DNA from: Ophiostoma sp. CBS 140.51
Taxonomy: Eukaryota > Ascomycota > Sordariomycetes > Ophiostomatales > Ophiostomataceae
Assembly: GCA_029298735.1 (NCBI GenBank)
Contig: JANSLP010000210.1
Coordinates: 1-56,840 of the forward strand
Length of the DNA: 56,840 bases
Direction of reading: 5' to 3'
The position numbers and the translations under genes are program-made. A model generated the notes under the pieces. The model was not told the DNA's origin, made no database searches, and saw nothing but the letters and a program-made list of their open reading frames with translations. Shown here one piece after another: positions 29,960 through 40,391 of this stretch (within the stretch, counting starts at the first letter, position 1; every line of letters starts with the position of its first letter).

Positions 29960-31236
29960 GTTGGCGTTGTTGGCCGAGCCGGAAGATCAACGCGTGCCGT
30001 CGCGGGTGAATTGAAGTCGGTAAGGACCGAGAGGGCGGGGTGCGCAAAGTTAGAAAGGTCGGATTGCGGCCGTCATTTGGTGGGATGAGGGTAAAGGAGA
30101 GTGAGGGTTGTTGTGGGAGGGGAGAGATGAGTCGAGGTCCTTGGTAGGAAAGCAAAGAGTCGGATTGAATGTGTGGGTTGTGCTCGGTCTCACGAGATAG
30201 AAGGAGCGATCGCGAGAGTGCGTGTATTGTGTACGTTGTGCTTGTATTCGCGGGAAGGAGTGATCGTGAGCCGTTGTTGTTTTCGCGGGAAGGAGCGATC
30301 AGGAACGGGCGTCAATGTCTCGTCTGTTGGGCCTCGATCCGTTGTTTGGTCTGAATGCTGCCAGTGGCGTGTGGCGGAGTTGATGATGACACTGGCTTTG
30401 GGTTGGGAGGAAAAGACTTGGAAAGAGGGCGGGCCACGGCTTCCTCCCACTGCTGTAACTCTCAGCAAAGGGATGATTGGTATGGGGAAAGATAGTGGGG
30501 TCGTTGTGTCCGGCTCGGGCGTTGGATCGAGACTTTTTGCTTGGTTCCTTGCTGTGGAATATGACCAGCATGTTCCTGGATGGTGGCATGGAAGTACCGA
30601 TTGTATGCGTAAGACACTAAAATGGTACTTGTGTGCTTTTTTGTGCTTATTACGTCACATTCGAGCTTTCCAGGCAGGCACTTGGCTGCAGATCACGGCA
30701 GGAGCACACCAATACACAAAACAAAAGACTGGAGACAAAAAAGGGAAGTAACAAGCGAGCGAAACCAGGAAACAAGCAAGAACAAACAAAAGAGGAAGGA
30801 GAGCATGGACACACGAAAGGGAAGCTCGGAAAGTATAACTTACGTATGAGGCTCTCGCTCGACGCACAAACAGCCAACAGCTGCCACTGGCGTTCGGGCT
30901 TGTTTAGACAGGTGCCAGGTCCCTTTTTACCTCCTTCCCAGTGCACTGACAGGGCCAAAGCCAGGCTATTGGCTGAGACAGTGGACCGGATGTATGATGA
31001 TGACGTTGACGAAAGACAAGAGCTCTTCTTGCTGCGACGCAAATAAAGAAAGTCCAGCTCGCATCGATTGGCTTTTGGCGATAGTAAAAGATAAGATCTT
31101 TTTTAACCCTCTTTACACTCTCGATTGACACTTCTCTTGCCTTGACATTTGACTGCATCCTTCCTGGGCCAATTTCGTGATATTTTACCCCATTTTGAGC
31201 TTGTCGATTAGCTTTCATCCACACAATCTAGCAGCA
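29960..31236. promoter_or_regulatory. Bidirectional promoter region, VPS13 and TMEM69-like
   Basis: 1277 bp between divergent starts. No convincing gene is seen, although the plus frame 30173-30751 stays open by chance. A motif GGAAGGAGYGATC, with small variations, recurs three times (about 30200-30212, 30251-30263 and 30288-30300). Two copies are preceded by TTCGCG, giving TTCGCGGGAAGGAG, which resembles an E2F/MBF-type core. This suggests a clustered regulatory site; the factor is unknown. Confidence 0.45.
30200..30300. repeat. Threefold GGAAGGAGYGATC motif
   Basis: Three direct copies within 101 bp, spaced about 51 and 37 bp apart, in the VPS13 upstream region. Copies 2 and 3 share the longer TTCGCGGGAAGGAGYGATC (19 bases, one transition). 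Copy 1 is AGAAGGAGCGATCGCGAG. Confidence 0.7.
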
Positions 31237-32817
31237 ATGCTTCGTTCTTCTCGTGCGCTTTTCACTCCAGTGCGAGCCGGTGTAGCTCTCAGAAACAATG
31301 GCACGGCCTCGTCTTCATTGATGGCAGGCCGGGCAGCTGCACTGGCCGCTGGTCGTGCGGCAGCATCATCACAAAGTCGCCCTTCTCACACAAAGGCATC
31401 GAGTCGCGTTCCTCCGCTTACCTTCAAACCGACGACGACCTTGCCTTCGACACGTTTCCTTGTTGCCTATTCCACCAAATCTCGGGAGCCTGTCAAACTG
31501 GAGATTGACCGCGAGAGCGAAAAGAAAGAGGGCGAGAAGCTTCTGGAGAAGCGCCCTGGCGAAGTTACAGTCGAGTCGTCGCGGCGGCATCTGAACGAGC
31601 CATACGACAACAAAGGTCAAGGCGAGGAGCCGCCAGTCATGAACAGCTTGAAAGCCGATGCGGTAAGTTGGAAGTAAGATGGGGGGCAGATTTACTTTGT
31701 TTTGCCAGGGTCCTAACGTGAACAGAACTCAATCAAAGAAACGCTGTCATTGACGGCAGTGCCCCGTGAAGTCTACGCCTTGGGCCTCGGTGGCACCGTC
31801 CCGTACTTTCTCACGTCTCTATCCACCGTCTACCTGGGCTGGAACCTGCGCCACAGCTACCCGACATCGTCGCCCATCATGAACAGCTTCATGGTCAGCC
31901 ACGAGACGGCGCACCAGTGGCTGGCGATGCTCGAGCCCATCCAGCTGGGCTTTGGCGCCGTCATCATCTCCTTCCTCGGCGCCGTTCACTGGGGCATGGA
32001 GTTCAACGAAAAGACCCCCTCGCACGATCGCACCCGCTTCCGCTACACCATGGGTCTCCTTGCACCCGCCATTGCATGGCCGACACTCTTATTGCCTGTG
32101 CACTTTGCCCTGACGGGCCAGTTCTTGGCTTTCACGCTGCTCTACTTTGCCGACAGCCGTGCCACCAAGATGGGCTGGGTGCCGCAGTGGTACGCAACCT
32201 ACCGGTTTGTGCTGACCTTTGTCGTGGGCAGCGCGATCCTGGTCAGCCTCATCTTCCGCGCCAAGATTGACGATGTTGGCGAGAACATGACGGAGCGTCT
32301 GGTCCAGGGCATGCACCAGCGCGGTGCCAGCGAGGAGGAGTACACGGAGAAGTGGGCCAAGCGCGAGCAGGCCGACATTGAGAAGGCCAAGAAGGAGGCG
32401 GAGAAGAAGAAAAAGCAGGAAAAGAAGGAGAAGAGGGAAAAGAAGAAGAAGGGCGAGGAAGAGAAGACGGACAAGACGGAGGAGAAGCCCAAAGACGATG
32501 AGGAGAACTCCGATGACGACTCGGATGGCAAGGATAGTGGCGATGAGAAGACCGACGACAAGAACGACGACGACAAGGGCGACGACGGCGATGAGAAGAA
32601 GGAGAAGGACGATGCCGGCAAGGATGAGAGCAAGGACGAAAGCAACGACAAGGGTGACGATGACTCGGACAAGGACAGTGGTGACGACAAGCAGAAGGAC
32701 GGAGACAAGTCTGATGACAAGACTAAGGGTGACGAGAAGAAGGGCGCTGTTGATGGCGATTCGTCTTCGAAGAGAAAGGCGGAGAAGGGAGATGAAAAGT
32801 CGAAGGGTAAGAAGTAA
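31237..32817 (+). CDS. Mitochondrial TMEM69-like (DUF3429) membrane protein with charged tail
   Basis: Exons 31237-31662 and 31726-32817 flank a 63 bp GTAAGT...ACAG intron with a CTAAC branch site (31713), giving 505 residues. The start MLRSSRALFTPVRAG is Arg/Ser/Ala-rich and acid-free, a typical mitochondrial presequence. Residues about 150-325 contain four hydrophobic helices of the DUF3429/TMEM69 type (ALGLGGTVPYFLTSL; PIQLGFGAVIISFLGAVHWG; GLLAPAIAWPTLLLPVHFAL; YRFVLTFVVGSAILVSLIF). The last roughly 150 residues are a long Lys/Glu block turning into an Asp/Lys/Ser-rich tail (DDSDGKDSGDEKTDDK), which I would not expect in this family. The family's function is poorly defined; inner-membrane location is inferred. 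Confidence 0.85.
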
Positions 32818-33926
32818 AGAAGAGGGCGTGGAGAAGAAGAATTTTAGGGCATATGGCGGGCATTCACTTAGCTTTTAGTGGTGCACCATTCTGGTTTAAT
32901 TGGTATCCAGGGCGTTATTGTTTTTCATGTAAATTAATGTAATACTTTTCACATTTTAAATCATTTTTGAGGTTCAATTACAAAAAAAAAAAAAAAAAAA
33001 AAAAACACCAAAAAATTATGGAAAACTTCAATGTAAATTTTACATAATTCTGAAGCATCAAATGAATTCAAATTAAGATTAAGCAACATGTTGTTTGCCA
33101 ATTTGATCAATTGGTCGGTCGCTGCTTCCTCTTCTCTTGAGGCGTCATACGCGGCAAATGCAACCGGCCTGCATCCAAAATATTTCCAAATACAAACAGG
33201 AGACCGCATTAGGTTCGTTTACATCCCACTATTATGTACATTTCCATCCATACATACCCCGCCCTCTTTATCACCCACCAGTAATGGCCAGCCCGAGATA
33301 TCTGTCAGTCGTATTTGGGTCCCTTTGCTCTCGTTCTCGGTCTTCTCAAATGGCGCCTCGACACTCGACCAGCTCGGACTCCTCACCAATGTCGTCGAGT
33401 ACCTTCTTGGGCGTCTCATCCTTGACGAAAGGCACCCCATCTCACACGACAACCTGCCACGATAATGAGTTGTCCTCAACTGTATTTGAATTCGGGATGA
33501 CATTTCCAATGCGGCAAACAATATTCCACCATGGGCAAGGCAGATGCTGCACATTGCATGGTCCGGTGACTCGCTTCCGCGCTGTGGTGCAAGCCACCAT
33601 GTTCTCATTGGCTGCACTGTGCCCTGCGGCCCGTATCGACCAATGCAAACCTATTGCGTGGATGAGCAGGGTACCAGTGCATCGTGGGAGGGATGCATAT
33701 TGCCAGTATCAGGCTACCGATAATATGTACCGTTGGCACTCTACCAAAGACCGAGAGACAACCTTGTTTAGCACACAAAAATTGAGGGAATATCTGGACG
33801 CCGCTCATTTTTTTCTCTTTTTCATGTCAAGAAACCATATCCCATTGCATCCAGGACACGCGCCATCACATCACCATCATCGCCACCGCCAAACACTTCA
33901 CTCTCACCATCGACACCTCTGCAGTT
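32818..33926. other. Intergenic region, AT-rich left part
   Basis: 1.1 kb between the TMEM69-like gene and the helical-pseudokinase gene. The left half is AT-rich with a 24-base A run (32982-33005). The right half has short overlapping open frames on both strands that I do not accept as genes. The last 100 bp (CACCATCACATCACCATC region) are the probable leader of the 33927 gene. Confidence 0.45.
32982..33005. repeat. 24-base poly-A homopolymer
   Basis: Twenty-four consecutive A bases, about 165 bp downstream of the TMEM69-like stop, inside an AT-rich spacer. It could be slippage or the tail of an old retro-insertion; no flanking target-site duplication was recognised. Confidence 0.8.
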
Positions 33927-36095
33927 ATGGCCGAAGCTTTGGCTTCCCTTGAAACTCTGTCAAGCGTCGCTGTGAATGGATATACGGTTGCAAAATGGCT
34001 GTACACCACAATCCGCGAAGCCCGGATGGCGCACATCACGTGGGAAACAACAAGATCAGACTTCCTGACAAAAACGAAGGCAAAGGTTGTCCAACTTTGC
34101 GACATAGTCAGTGAACTGACAGACACGAAATACACCACCCCACTAGCGCACAATGAGGCAACAATCAATGCACTCAAGGCGTCGATGGACGACCTCAAGG
34201 ATGACCTGGCCAAAATCACCGAAGCAATTGGTAACGAGCCGCCGACAGGGGCGACCGCCCGCCTCATATTTGTTATGAGGGGAGACAGCAACATAAGCAA
34301 CCTTCTCACACAAACACAAATGCATGCAGGCGAGCTTCTCTCCTGGCTCCCAATACTGAATCTCCAAATTTCAATTGCCCAAGCAAAGAGACCTACCCCA
34401 GTAGACGAACTACCGACAGACATCCTGCAATGCGGTAGTACCGATATGACTGTCTCGAGGACGTCCCCAGAACTGAGCTCGCTATCGCCTCATCTCTACA
34501 TCACGGACGCCGAGTATAACAGTCAGCCCATAACAGTTCTTGCAGAAACTGTTCACGGGCCCACAGCGTACACTGCCAAACAGACAACTGCCGCCATCCA
34601 AAAAATTGCGACACTTCTTGTTGCCGGTATTGGCAATAACAGCGGTGGCTGTTCTACGGGTCTTCTACCCTGCCTGGGCTATCAGGCAAGGAAAGTAACG
34701 GGGTCAGAAGATGAAGAGAATGCCTTGATGTTTTGGCTTCCACAAGACGCTGCTCCGCCAGAAACATTGCGAAAAGCAATATCAGACAGCAGAGAACGAG
34801 GCATCACTGCACCGCTGGATCACCGCTTTTACCTCGCACGTCAACTAGCTGACATTGTTCTTTGTTTGCATACAGCAAAAATCATGCACAAGAACATCCG
34901 GAGTGATACCATCTTTCTATTGAAATCGAAACGCAATACGATGACAGAAAAAGATCTTCAACAACTTGCTGGGGAAATTGATACAACAACAAGTCCTAGT
35001 GTAACCGAAGCCCGCGCGGAGACCTCAGCCAGTAACAACATCACTGCAGTCGACACATCGATCAATGGGCAACCTGGTCGTCTCGACCCCATGAAGATGG
35101 GCACATTGGGGAAGGGGAAAGGAAATGCAAGCAGTGCGCCAAAACGAAGATCCAGCTTTCGGAGACTCTCTGGAAAGTTCCACAGCAGCAGCTCAACAGC
35201 AGTCGACAAAATCGAGCCTGAGCAAACTGAAAGTCTGGTCCCTGTCAGGACGGGCAAAGTGAGTAAGAGGAAAGAAGAAACAACTAGCGAGCCAAAACGG
35301 AGACCCAGCCTCCGGAGACGTCTTTCTGCAAAGCTTGGCATTGGTGTCTCAGACACAAAAGAAGAGCCGGTGGCAAAGGAAGATGCGATGCAGGGCGGGA
35401 AGAGAACGCAGAGAAGGCAGCGCAGTAGCAGCCTTCCACCAGAGTCTAGGAGGCCTGTATCTGGTATTGGTGGACATGATGTGGCTTACGGTGGTCCCCT
35501 CAGGCCACCTGGAGGCTCACTGACGACTTCAGCAACGACTTCTGCGACTAGGACCACCGATACATCGTATCCGCTTGAACAGTTCCTTGTGCCTGGCAGT
35601 ACCGCCGCTATACTGACGCATTGGTCAGACGCCAAGGAGACGAGCAAAAACGCGACAAGGCTAGGACCGGAACTGAACAACTGGCCGGTCAAGGTGTACC
35701 GCCACCCAAGCCAACAGTCCGAGGAGAATAACGACAAATACCATTTCGGTCACGACATCTATTCACTGGGGGTATGTTTGCTGGAAGTTGGCCTTTGGTT
35801 GTGCAAGGAATATACTTGGGGGAGTAGAACAGTCCATGGCACAGACAGCATGACCAATAGGATACGCTTTCAGAAGGAACTTATTCATAACGCACGGGGT
35901 AGGCTGCGTACGACCATGGGTACGGCCTACTCCGATATTGTTGTTAGTTGTCTACGGGCAGTGGAGGACGGCTTTAAAGACGTGGTTGGACCTGAACGGT
36001 TTGATTTTTCCATTCGTGGCAGAGACGCCGAAGCCTGTCTCCTGTTCGAGAAAGCCGTTGTGGGACCGCTACGAAGGGTTAACCTTGGTGTCTAA
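33927..36095 (+). CDS. HeLo-like helical domain plus pseudokinase protein
   Basis: A 722-residue single-exon protein. Residues 1-160 are almost wholly helical (LASLETLSSVAVNGYTVAKW onward) and fit the HeLo/HeLo-like N-terminal domains of fungal signal-transducing and cell-death proteins. Residues about 200-335 and 548-720 read as the two parts of a kinase fold: hinge-like ALMFWLP (266-272), the alpha-E/catalytic-loop region LARQLADIVLCLHTAKIMHK (303-322), and the alpha-F motif HDIYSLGVCLLEVGLW (609-624). The loop that should read HRDxKxxxxN is HKNIRSDTIFL, so the catalytic Asp (Asn323), Lys (Arg325) and Asn (Thr328) are all replaced, and no DFG is visible. A 210-residue disordered insert separates the halves and carries basic-Ser motifs KRRSSFRRLSGK and KRRPSLRRRLSAK. 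A helical domain fused to a dead kinase parallels MLKL; a role in heterokaryon incompatibility or programmed cell death is inference. Confidence 0.75.
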   Translation: MAEALASLETLSSVAVNGYTVAKWLYTTIREARMAHITWETTRSDFLTKTKAKVVQLCDIVSELTDTKYTTPLAHNEATINALKASMDDLKDDLAKITEAIGNEPPTGATARLIFVMRGDSNISNLLTQTQMHAGELLSWLPILNLQISIAQAKRPTPVDELPTDILQCGSTDMTVSRTSPELSSLSPHLYITDAEYNSQPITVLAETVHGPTAYTAKQTTAAIQKIATLLVAGIGNNSGGCSTGLLPCLGYQARKVTGSEDEENALMFWLPQDAAPPETLRKAISDSRERGITAPLDHRFYLARQLADIVLCLHTAKIMHKNIRSDTIFLLKSKRNTMTEKDLQQLAGEIDTTTSPSVTEARAETSASNNITAVDTSINGQPGRLDPMKMGTLGKGKGNASSAPKRRSSFRRLSGKFHSSSSTAVDKIEPEQTESLVPVRTGKVSKRKEETTSEPKRRPSLRRRLSAKLGIGVSDTKEEPVAKEDAMQGGKRTQRRQRSSSLPPESRRPVSGIGGHDVAYGGPLRPPGGSLTTSATTSATRTTDTSYPLEQFLVPGSTAAILTHWSDAKETSKNATRLGPELNNWPVKVYRHPSQQSEENNDKYHFGHDIYSLGVCLLEVGLWLCKEYTWGSRTVHGTDSMTNRIRFQKELIHNARGRLRTTMGTAYSDIVVSCLRAVEDGFKDVVGPERFDFSIRGRDAEACLLFEKAVVGPLRRVNLGV

Positions 36096-37597
36096 TTTTT
36101 TTTTTGGTGGAAGGAGCGTTCTCTTTTGCTGTGCTCAGTCTTTCGTTTGATTTTCCAAGTTATTATCATTTGCTCTCATCGGTCTAGCCTAGTTTGTTAC
36201 AAACTGTTGAATGTCATCTTTGTAACGTTGTTTTCATCAAACTTGTTGAAGCGGCTTGATATGATCGAGACACACTGGACCAACGCACCATCGGAATGGT
36301 CACGACACTAGATGTCAAGGGGTAGTATTTTTGGACACATTAGCTTTCGTGCAATATTCTGGCGACATCCAATGTTGACTCTTTTTTCCCTACCGAATTA
36401 TCTAGACACCGTCTTCCACTCTTTTTGCAGTACGTTTTGTATTATAATAACACAAATGTACTGATCACCCGGATCACAGGAAGCGTTAACAGAATATTGT
36501 GCTCTCTACCGAATGAGTCGCAAGACCAGAAACAGTTGCTGTGAAGACCGTGTGCTCTGGAGACGTATGGTAGGTGCCTGCTGCCGCATATCAGACTCAT
36601 TGTACCTATTTTGATGTGGTTGCCAAGGTTCTCCATAAACCAGCGCTTATTTAAATTTTGTGTCTATTTTTGTACCACTTTACGAACCGTTCTAATGGAC
36701 GAACTCGGAAATTCCTCCGTGAACCACTACTATCGAGCGACATGGTAGCTGTACCCCTTGTAGCGAACTGGACGGCTTGATAGACAACCTGTTCCGAGCA
36801 TTATCCGTGGCCAAGCATATACCGTGACGAGATGTTATCACGTCTCTCCCATTAATACTGTGTGTTCTTATGTGGTACATTGTATACTTTCTAGGTCCGC
36901 AAGTCCGAGGCTTACCTCCGTCCCACCGTTCGATTCGGGGCTAAACGTGCCGTTTGTAAAAGTCGTGATATAGGTACTGATTTATGCTTTCTGGTACGCC
37001 AACGTTGAGTACGCGTCTTCTCCCGGGTAATATTGGCACCCGGTGTGATGTACAAGGCTGACGACGACAGTGAATGCAAAGGACCCGTGGAGGACAAATT
37101 TCTGGCTTTTGCTATAAAATTATGCCACTTACATCGTCGCCTGCAAGAAAACGTAATGTTGTTTTTAATGATTACGATATAACGGGTTGTTCGTTAGCAA
37201 CCACTTACTCTCGCTGTTTCAAATAGTACGTGCTGTATATTAGCAATACAGGAATAGGGTCCGAACTAGACTGCGGTTGCGAACACATGAGTTGTAGATG
37301 TTGATGAATATTATCAGGTGCCCAGTAATAGCACTAAGAAAAGTAGACGTGATAAAGAAGTTGCCTATACGATGCTGCCGTAAACCCCATATGAGCCCTA
37401 AAATAAATATGGTTCCATATTGTTTGTCTTGGAAGACACGTTAATTCGTTAACATCATAAATCAGGTGTGGTGACATGATGCTATAAGTCACGAAAAGAA
37501 GGAGAATCACCAGTACAATACAATGGTCTTTGCTCAAGATCAGTGCAACAGATCGAATGAACAAAACAGTGTATTACGACGCTATCTGCGCATCAAT
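36096..37597. other. AT-rich spacer in accessory region
   Basis: About 1.5 kb with no credible coding sequence. It is AT-rich with many short open frames beginning at non-ATG codons. It may contain decayed repeat sequence, but nothing is recognisable. Confidence 0.5.
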
Positions 37598-38610
37598 ATG
37601 GGGTGGACAATACTCAAACTTCCTGCGAATCTCACCGAGCATGCCGCCCCAGACTCCATGATTGGTCATCACAACAGTAAAATTGGCCTTGAGCAATCCT
37701 GCTCACTGGACGATGGTCGTTTTGTCTCATCAGGCACAGAATCACCCTGGAAAGGACGGAGCAAAAGACGGCAAGGACAATACTCCGGCGACTCCAAGTT
37801 CGAGGCTCTGTCAACAGAAATATTGGACATGATTCCCCTCGCCTGTGACATCCCCGCCCTCATTGCCTTACGTTGCGTCAGCCGCCGGTACATGGCCGCC
37901 ATTGATACACTTCGGCCTTGCCTAGTCCTTCGCAACCACTGCCCGGACATTCTACGCGCAGTCGTTGGCCTCCAGGCGCGAAGCTATAGCCTTTAAACGC
38001 TCTATGCGACGCTCTGTACGTATGCATGCTCGCATAGTGGGAAATATAGCGACTGGATGGACGAGGACGGCCGGCCTACACAGTTCGCCGGCTTCCTCTA
38101 TCTTGTCACCGCTAAGAGGCTCTGCGACCTTTGTTGTGTCATCTAGGCAGAGACGAATACCTGCCAATAACGGTGCCACAAGTAGCTGCAGTTTTGGACA
38201 TGCCTGAGGAAGAGGTCACTGCTAGTTTCCCCACTGTCTTTAGCATTCCCGGCCGGTATTCATATAACTGGCTGACGACGAAGAGCACTATCTTGGTCGA
38301 CCATGAGGCTGTGTCGTATGAGTCTCGCCGGCGGCTACCCGAACGGCTCACTGGCCAGGAAACATAAGCAGAGATCGAGGCCAGGACCAAAGCAGAGTGT
38401 CTTTCCAAAAGAGAACAGCTTACAGACATTAGGCGGTATGGGGTCATGATCGCGGCGCCGGTCCTTGACGAGTCTCGGAACACGGTCGACTACGGTTATG
38501 CTTGTCGTCTCAAGTCTTGTCACTTCAAAGTGCCGATTCAGCATGAAAATTACTGAACGGATTTAATGGAGAAGCATTTGATCGAAAGGCACAATGTGGG
38601 AGGTGGCCGG
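37598..38610 (+). pseudogene. Decayed F-box gene, paralogue of 39074-40168
   Basis: Residue-level similarity to the downstream F-box protein runs throughout: the start MGWTILKLPANL matches MDSTIAALPASV; LSTEILDMIPLACDIPALIA...VSRRYMAAIDTLRPC matches the F-box; HCPDILRAVVGLQARSYSL matches HCPDVLRAAIGLSARSFDL; FAGFLYLVTAKRLCDLC matches LAGYLYMVTCTRVCYDC; and VLDMPEEEV...FSIPGRYSY matches the C-terminal part. The frame is destroyed by TAA at 37994, a frameshift near 38130, TAA at 38365 and TGA at 38554. TAA and TGA can arise from CAA and CGA by C-to-T change, as in repeat-induced point mutation. It is not expected to make a full protein. The matching start also supports the start I chose for the paralogue. 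Confidence 0.8.
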
Positions 38611-39073
38611 AAGAAGGGATGTTGTTGCGATTTGAAGACCACTGCTGCCTGGTACGACCCCTCGATTTGGCCGCCAAATCTTGATCTTGTTGTTTTTTTG
38701 TCAAATCTGGAAAATTCTCTTGCGGTTTTTTTCGCCTGTCACTTTTATTTTGTTTTTATTTTCTCTCACAGCTTTTTTGTTTGATTACATTGCGTCGGTT
38801 CGGTGTTGCAGTTATTTGTTGTACAGTGCAAATAGTGCTGTTTTGTTCGAAAGCAATTAAGTACACATGTGGGGCGAATTGGAGTTTTTAATTGGTCAGT
38901 GTCTCTTTTTGGAAAACGCACCTTCCACTGATGCATCCTCTTTACACGACGATATCAACAAAACGCGTTCAGCATCAACATCCTACTTTCCAGCATTCAA
39001 CATTCAACCTCCAACACACTGCGACAGCCCCACCGATGCACCACGACAAAGATACTATGCGACCCCAAAGACG
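38611..39073. other. Spacer between F-box paralogues
   Basis: T-rich, AC-poor sequence from about 38690 to 38780, then the probable promoter and leader of the intact F-box gene. An in-frame ATG at 38867 extends that gene by 69 residues, but the extension has no counterpart aligned in the pseudogene. Confidence 0.5.
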
Positions 39074-40168
39074 ATGGACTCGACAATTGCCGCGCTTCCT
39101 GCCAGCGTAGCAGCGTACGGCAAACGGAATCTTCGAATGGACGACCTCACCCTCGACGACATTGGCCTGGAAATGCACTGTCCTTTGGACGACGGCCATC
39201 TCACGTTACCCACTGCTGCCGAACCTGAACGGCCACGAAAACGACAGAAGCGTGTACGACAAGGCCATGACCACAATGATACAGCATCTTCTTTGTCGCC
39301 GAGCAGAGGCAGCGACTCGGCCCTGGAGAGACTGCCATTGGAGATCTCGTCCATGATTTTCCTCCAACTCGACATCCCCACGATTGTCTCGACCCGTCGT
39401 GTCAGCCGCCACATTATGGCCTCGATTGACGAGCTCCACCCATACCGACGGATCCGAATACACTGCCCAGACGTCTTGCGTGCCGCTATCGGCCTCTCGG
39501 CTCGTTCCTTTGACCTGGCCACACTCTACAAAACACTTCGCTCGCGGAATTGCGACCAATGCGGCACGGCCTGCAATGGCAGTGAGATAAAAGGCAGCAA
39601 CGATAAAGGACGCCTGGCTGGCTACCTCTACATGGTCACATGCACGCGCGTGTGCTACGACTGCTTCGTGCGACATCTGGACTATTTTCCCGTGTCGTTG
39701 GCACAAGCATCCAAAGCTTTAGGAATGCCAAAAGCCAAAATTCTTGCGAACAACGAAAAGTACCCTCACATCCTAACTATTCCTGGTTACTACTCGTGGT
39801 GGAAGAAAATTGAGAAGAAGAGCAACATTCTGATCGATCGGGCGGCCGTTCGAAGTGGCTTTTCACAGTTGCCAGCTACCGAATCAAGGGCAGCTCAAGC
39901 GGCATGTGAAGCCATCCTCAAGCCAAAGAAAGATCAAAAAATGACCGAAGTCTGGCGTCATGTTGCCATCGTGTCAGTGCCATACTTTGCCCCATCACGA
40001 CAGTCTCAGTCCGTGGACTGGGGGCTGGATTGGGGTTTTTATTGTACGGAATGTTATGACAACAAGGAACTGGAGACGCACTTTCGATTAAAGTATACGA
40101 GAGACGGGCTTTTGCAGCATCTTAAGGACCTTCACGATGTCATAGGAAATGAACAAGAAACAATCTGA
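39074..40168 (+). CDS. F-box protein with C-terminal Cys motif region
   Basis: A 364-residue protein starting at ATG 39074 (MDSTIAALPASV). An in-frame ATG at 38867 would add 69 residues, but homology with the neighbouring pseudogene begins at this Met. Residues 52-61 are a basic RPRKRQKR nuclear-localisation-like stretch. The F-box is at about 84-125 (LERLPLEISSMIFLQLDIPT...VSRHIMASIDEL). Cys pairs CDQC (160-163) and CYDC (194-197), with Cys167 and Cys190 nearby, could bind zinc, as in many fungal F-box proteins. A further CTEC pair lies near the C-terminus. F-box proteins act as substrate receptors of SCF ubiquitin ligases through Skp1; the target is unknown. It is the intact member of a tandem pair in an accessory stretch. 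Confidence 0.82.
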   Translation: MDSTIAALPASVAAYGKRNLRMDDLTLDDIGLEMHCPLDDGHLTLPTAAEPERPRKRQKRVRQGHDHNDTASSLSPSRGSDSALERLPLEISSMIFLQLDIPTIVSTRRVSRHIMASIDELHPYRRIRIHCPDVLRAAIGLSARSFDLATLYKTLRSRNCDQCGTACNGSEIKGSNDKGRLAGYLYMVTCTRVCYDCFVRHLDYFPVSLAQASKALGMPKAKILANNEKYPHILTIPGYYSWWKKIEKKSNILIDRAAVRSGFSQLPATESRAAQAACEAILKPKKDQKMTEVWRHVAIVSVPYFAPSRQSQSVDWGLDWGFYCTECYDNKELETHFRLKYTRDGLLQHLKDLHDVIGNEQETI

Positions 40169-40391
40169 AAATCAACGAATGCTATTTGTATTCTTGTGTA
40201 TTTCGGCACTCGGTTTGCCCGAAAATATGTCCCTTTGAATTCCACCGACAAACGACAGGAACAACATGGCCATGGTATCACCCCAAACCACCTTGCCACC
40301 CAAACAGGCGGGAATGCTGTTTCCTGAGGACGCTGAAGCATCTTAACGGTGCATATTGTCCTTGTCGTCAGTCACCATGTGACTACGACAC

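Noticed and set aside
30173..30751. 192-codon frame in the VPS13 upstream region
   Set aside because: No domain, non-ATG start, and it spans the repeated promoter motif.
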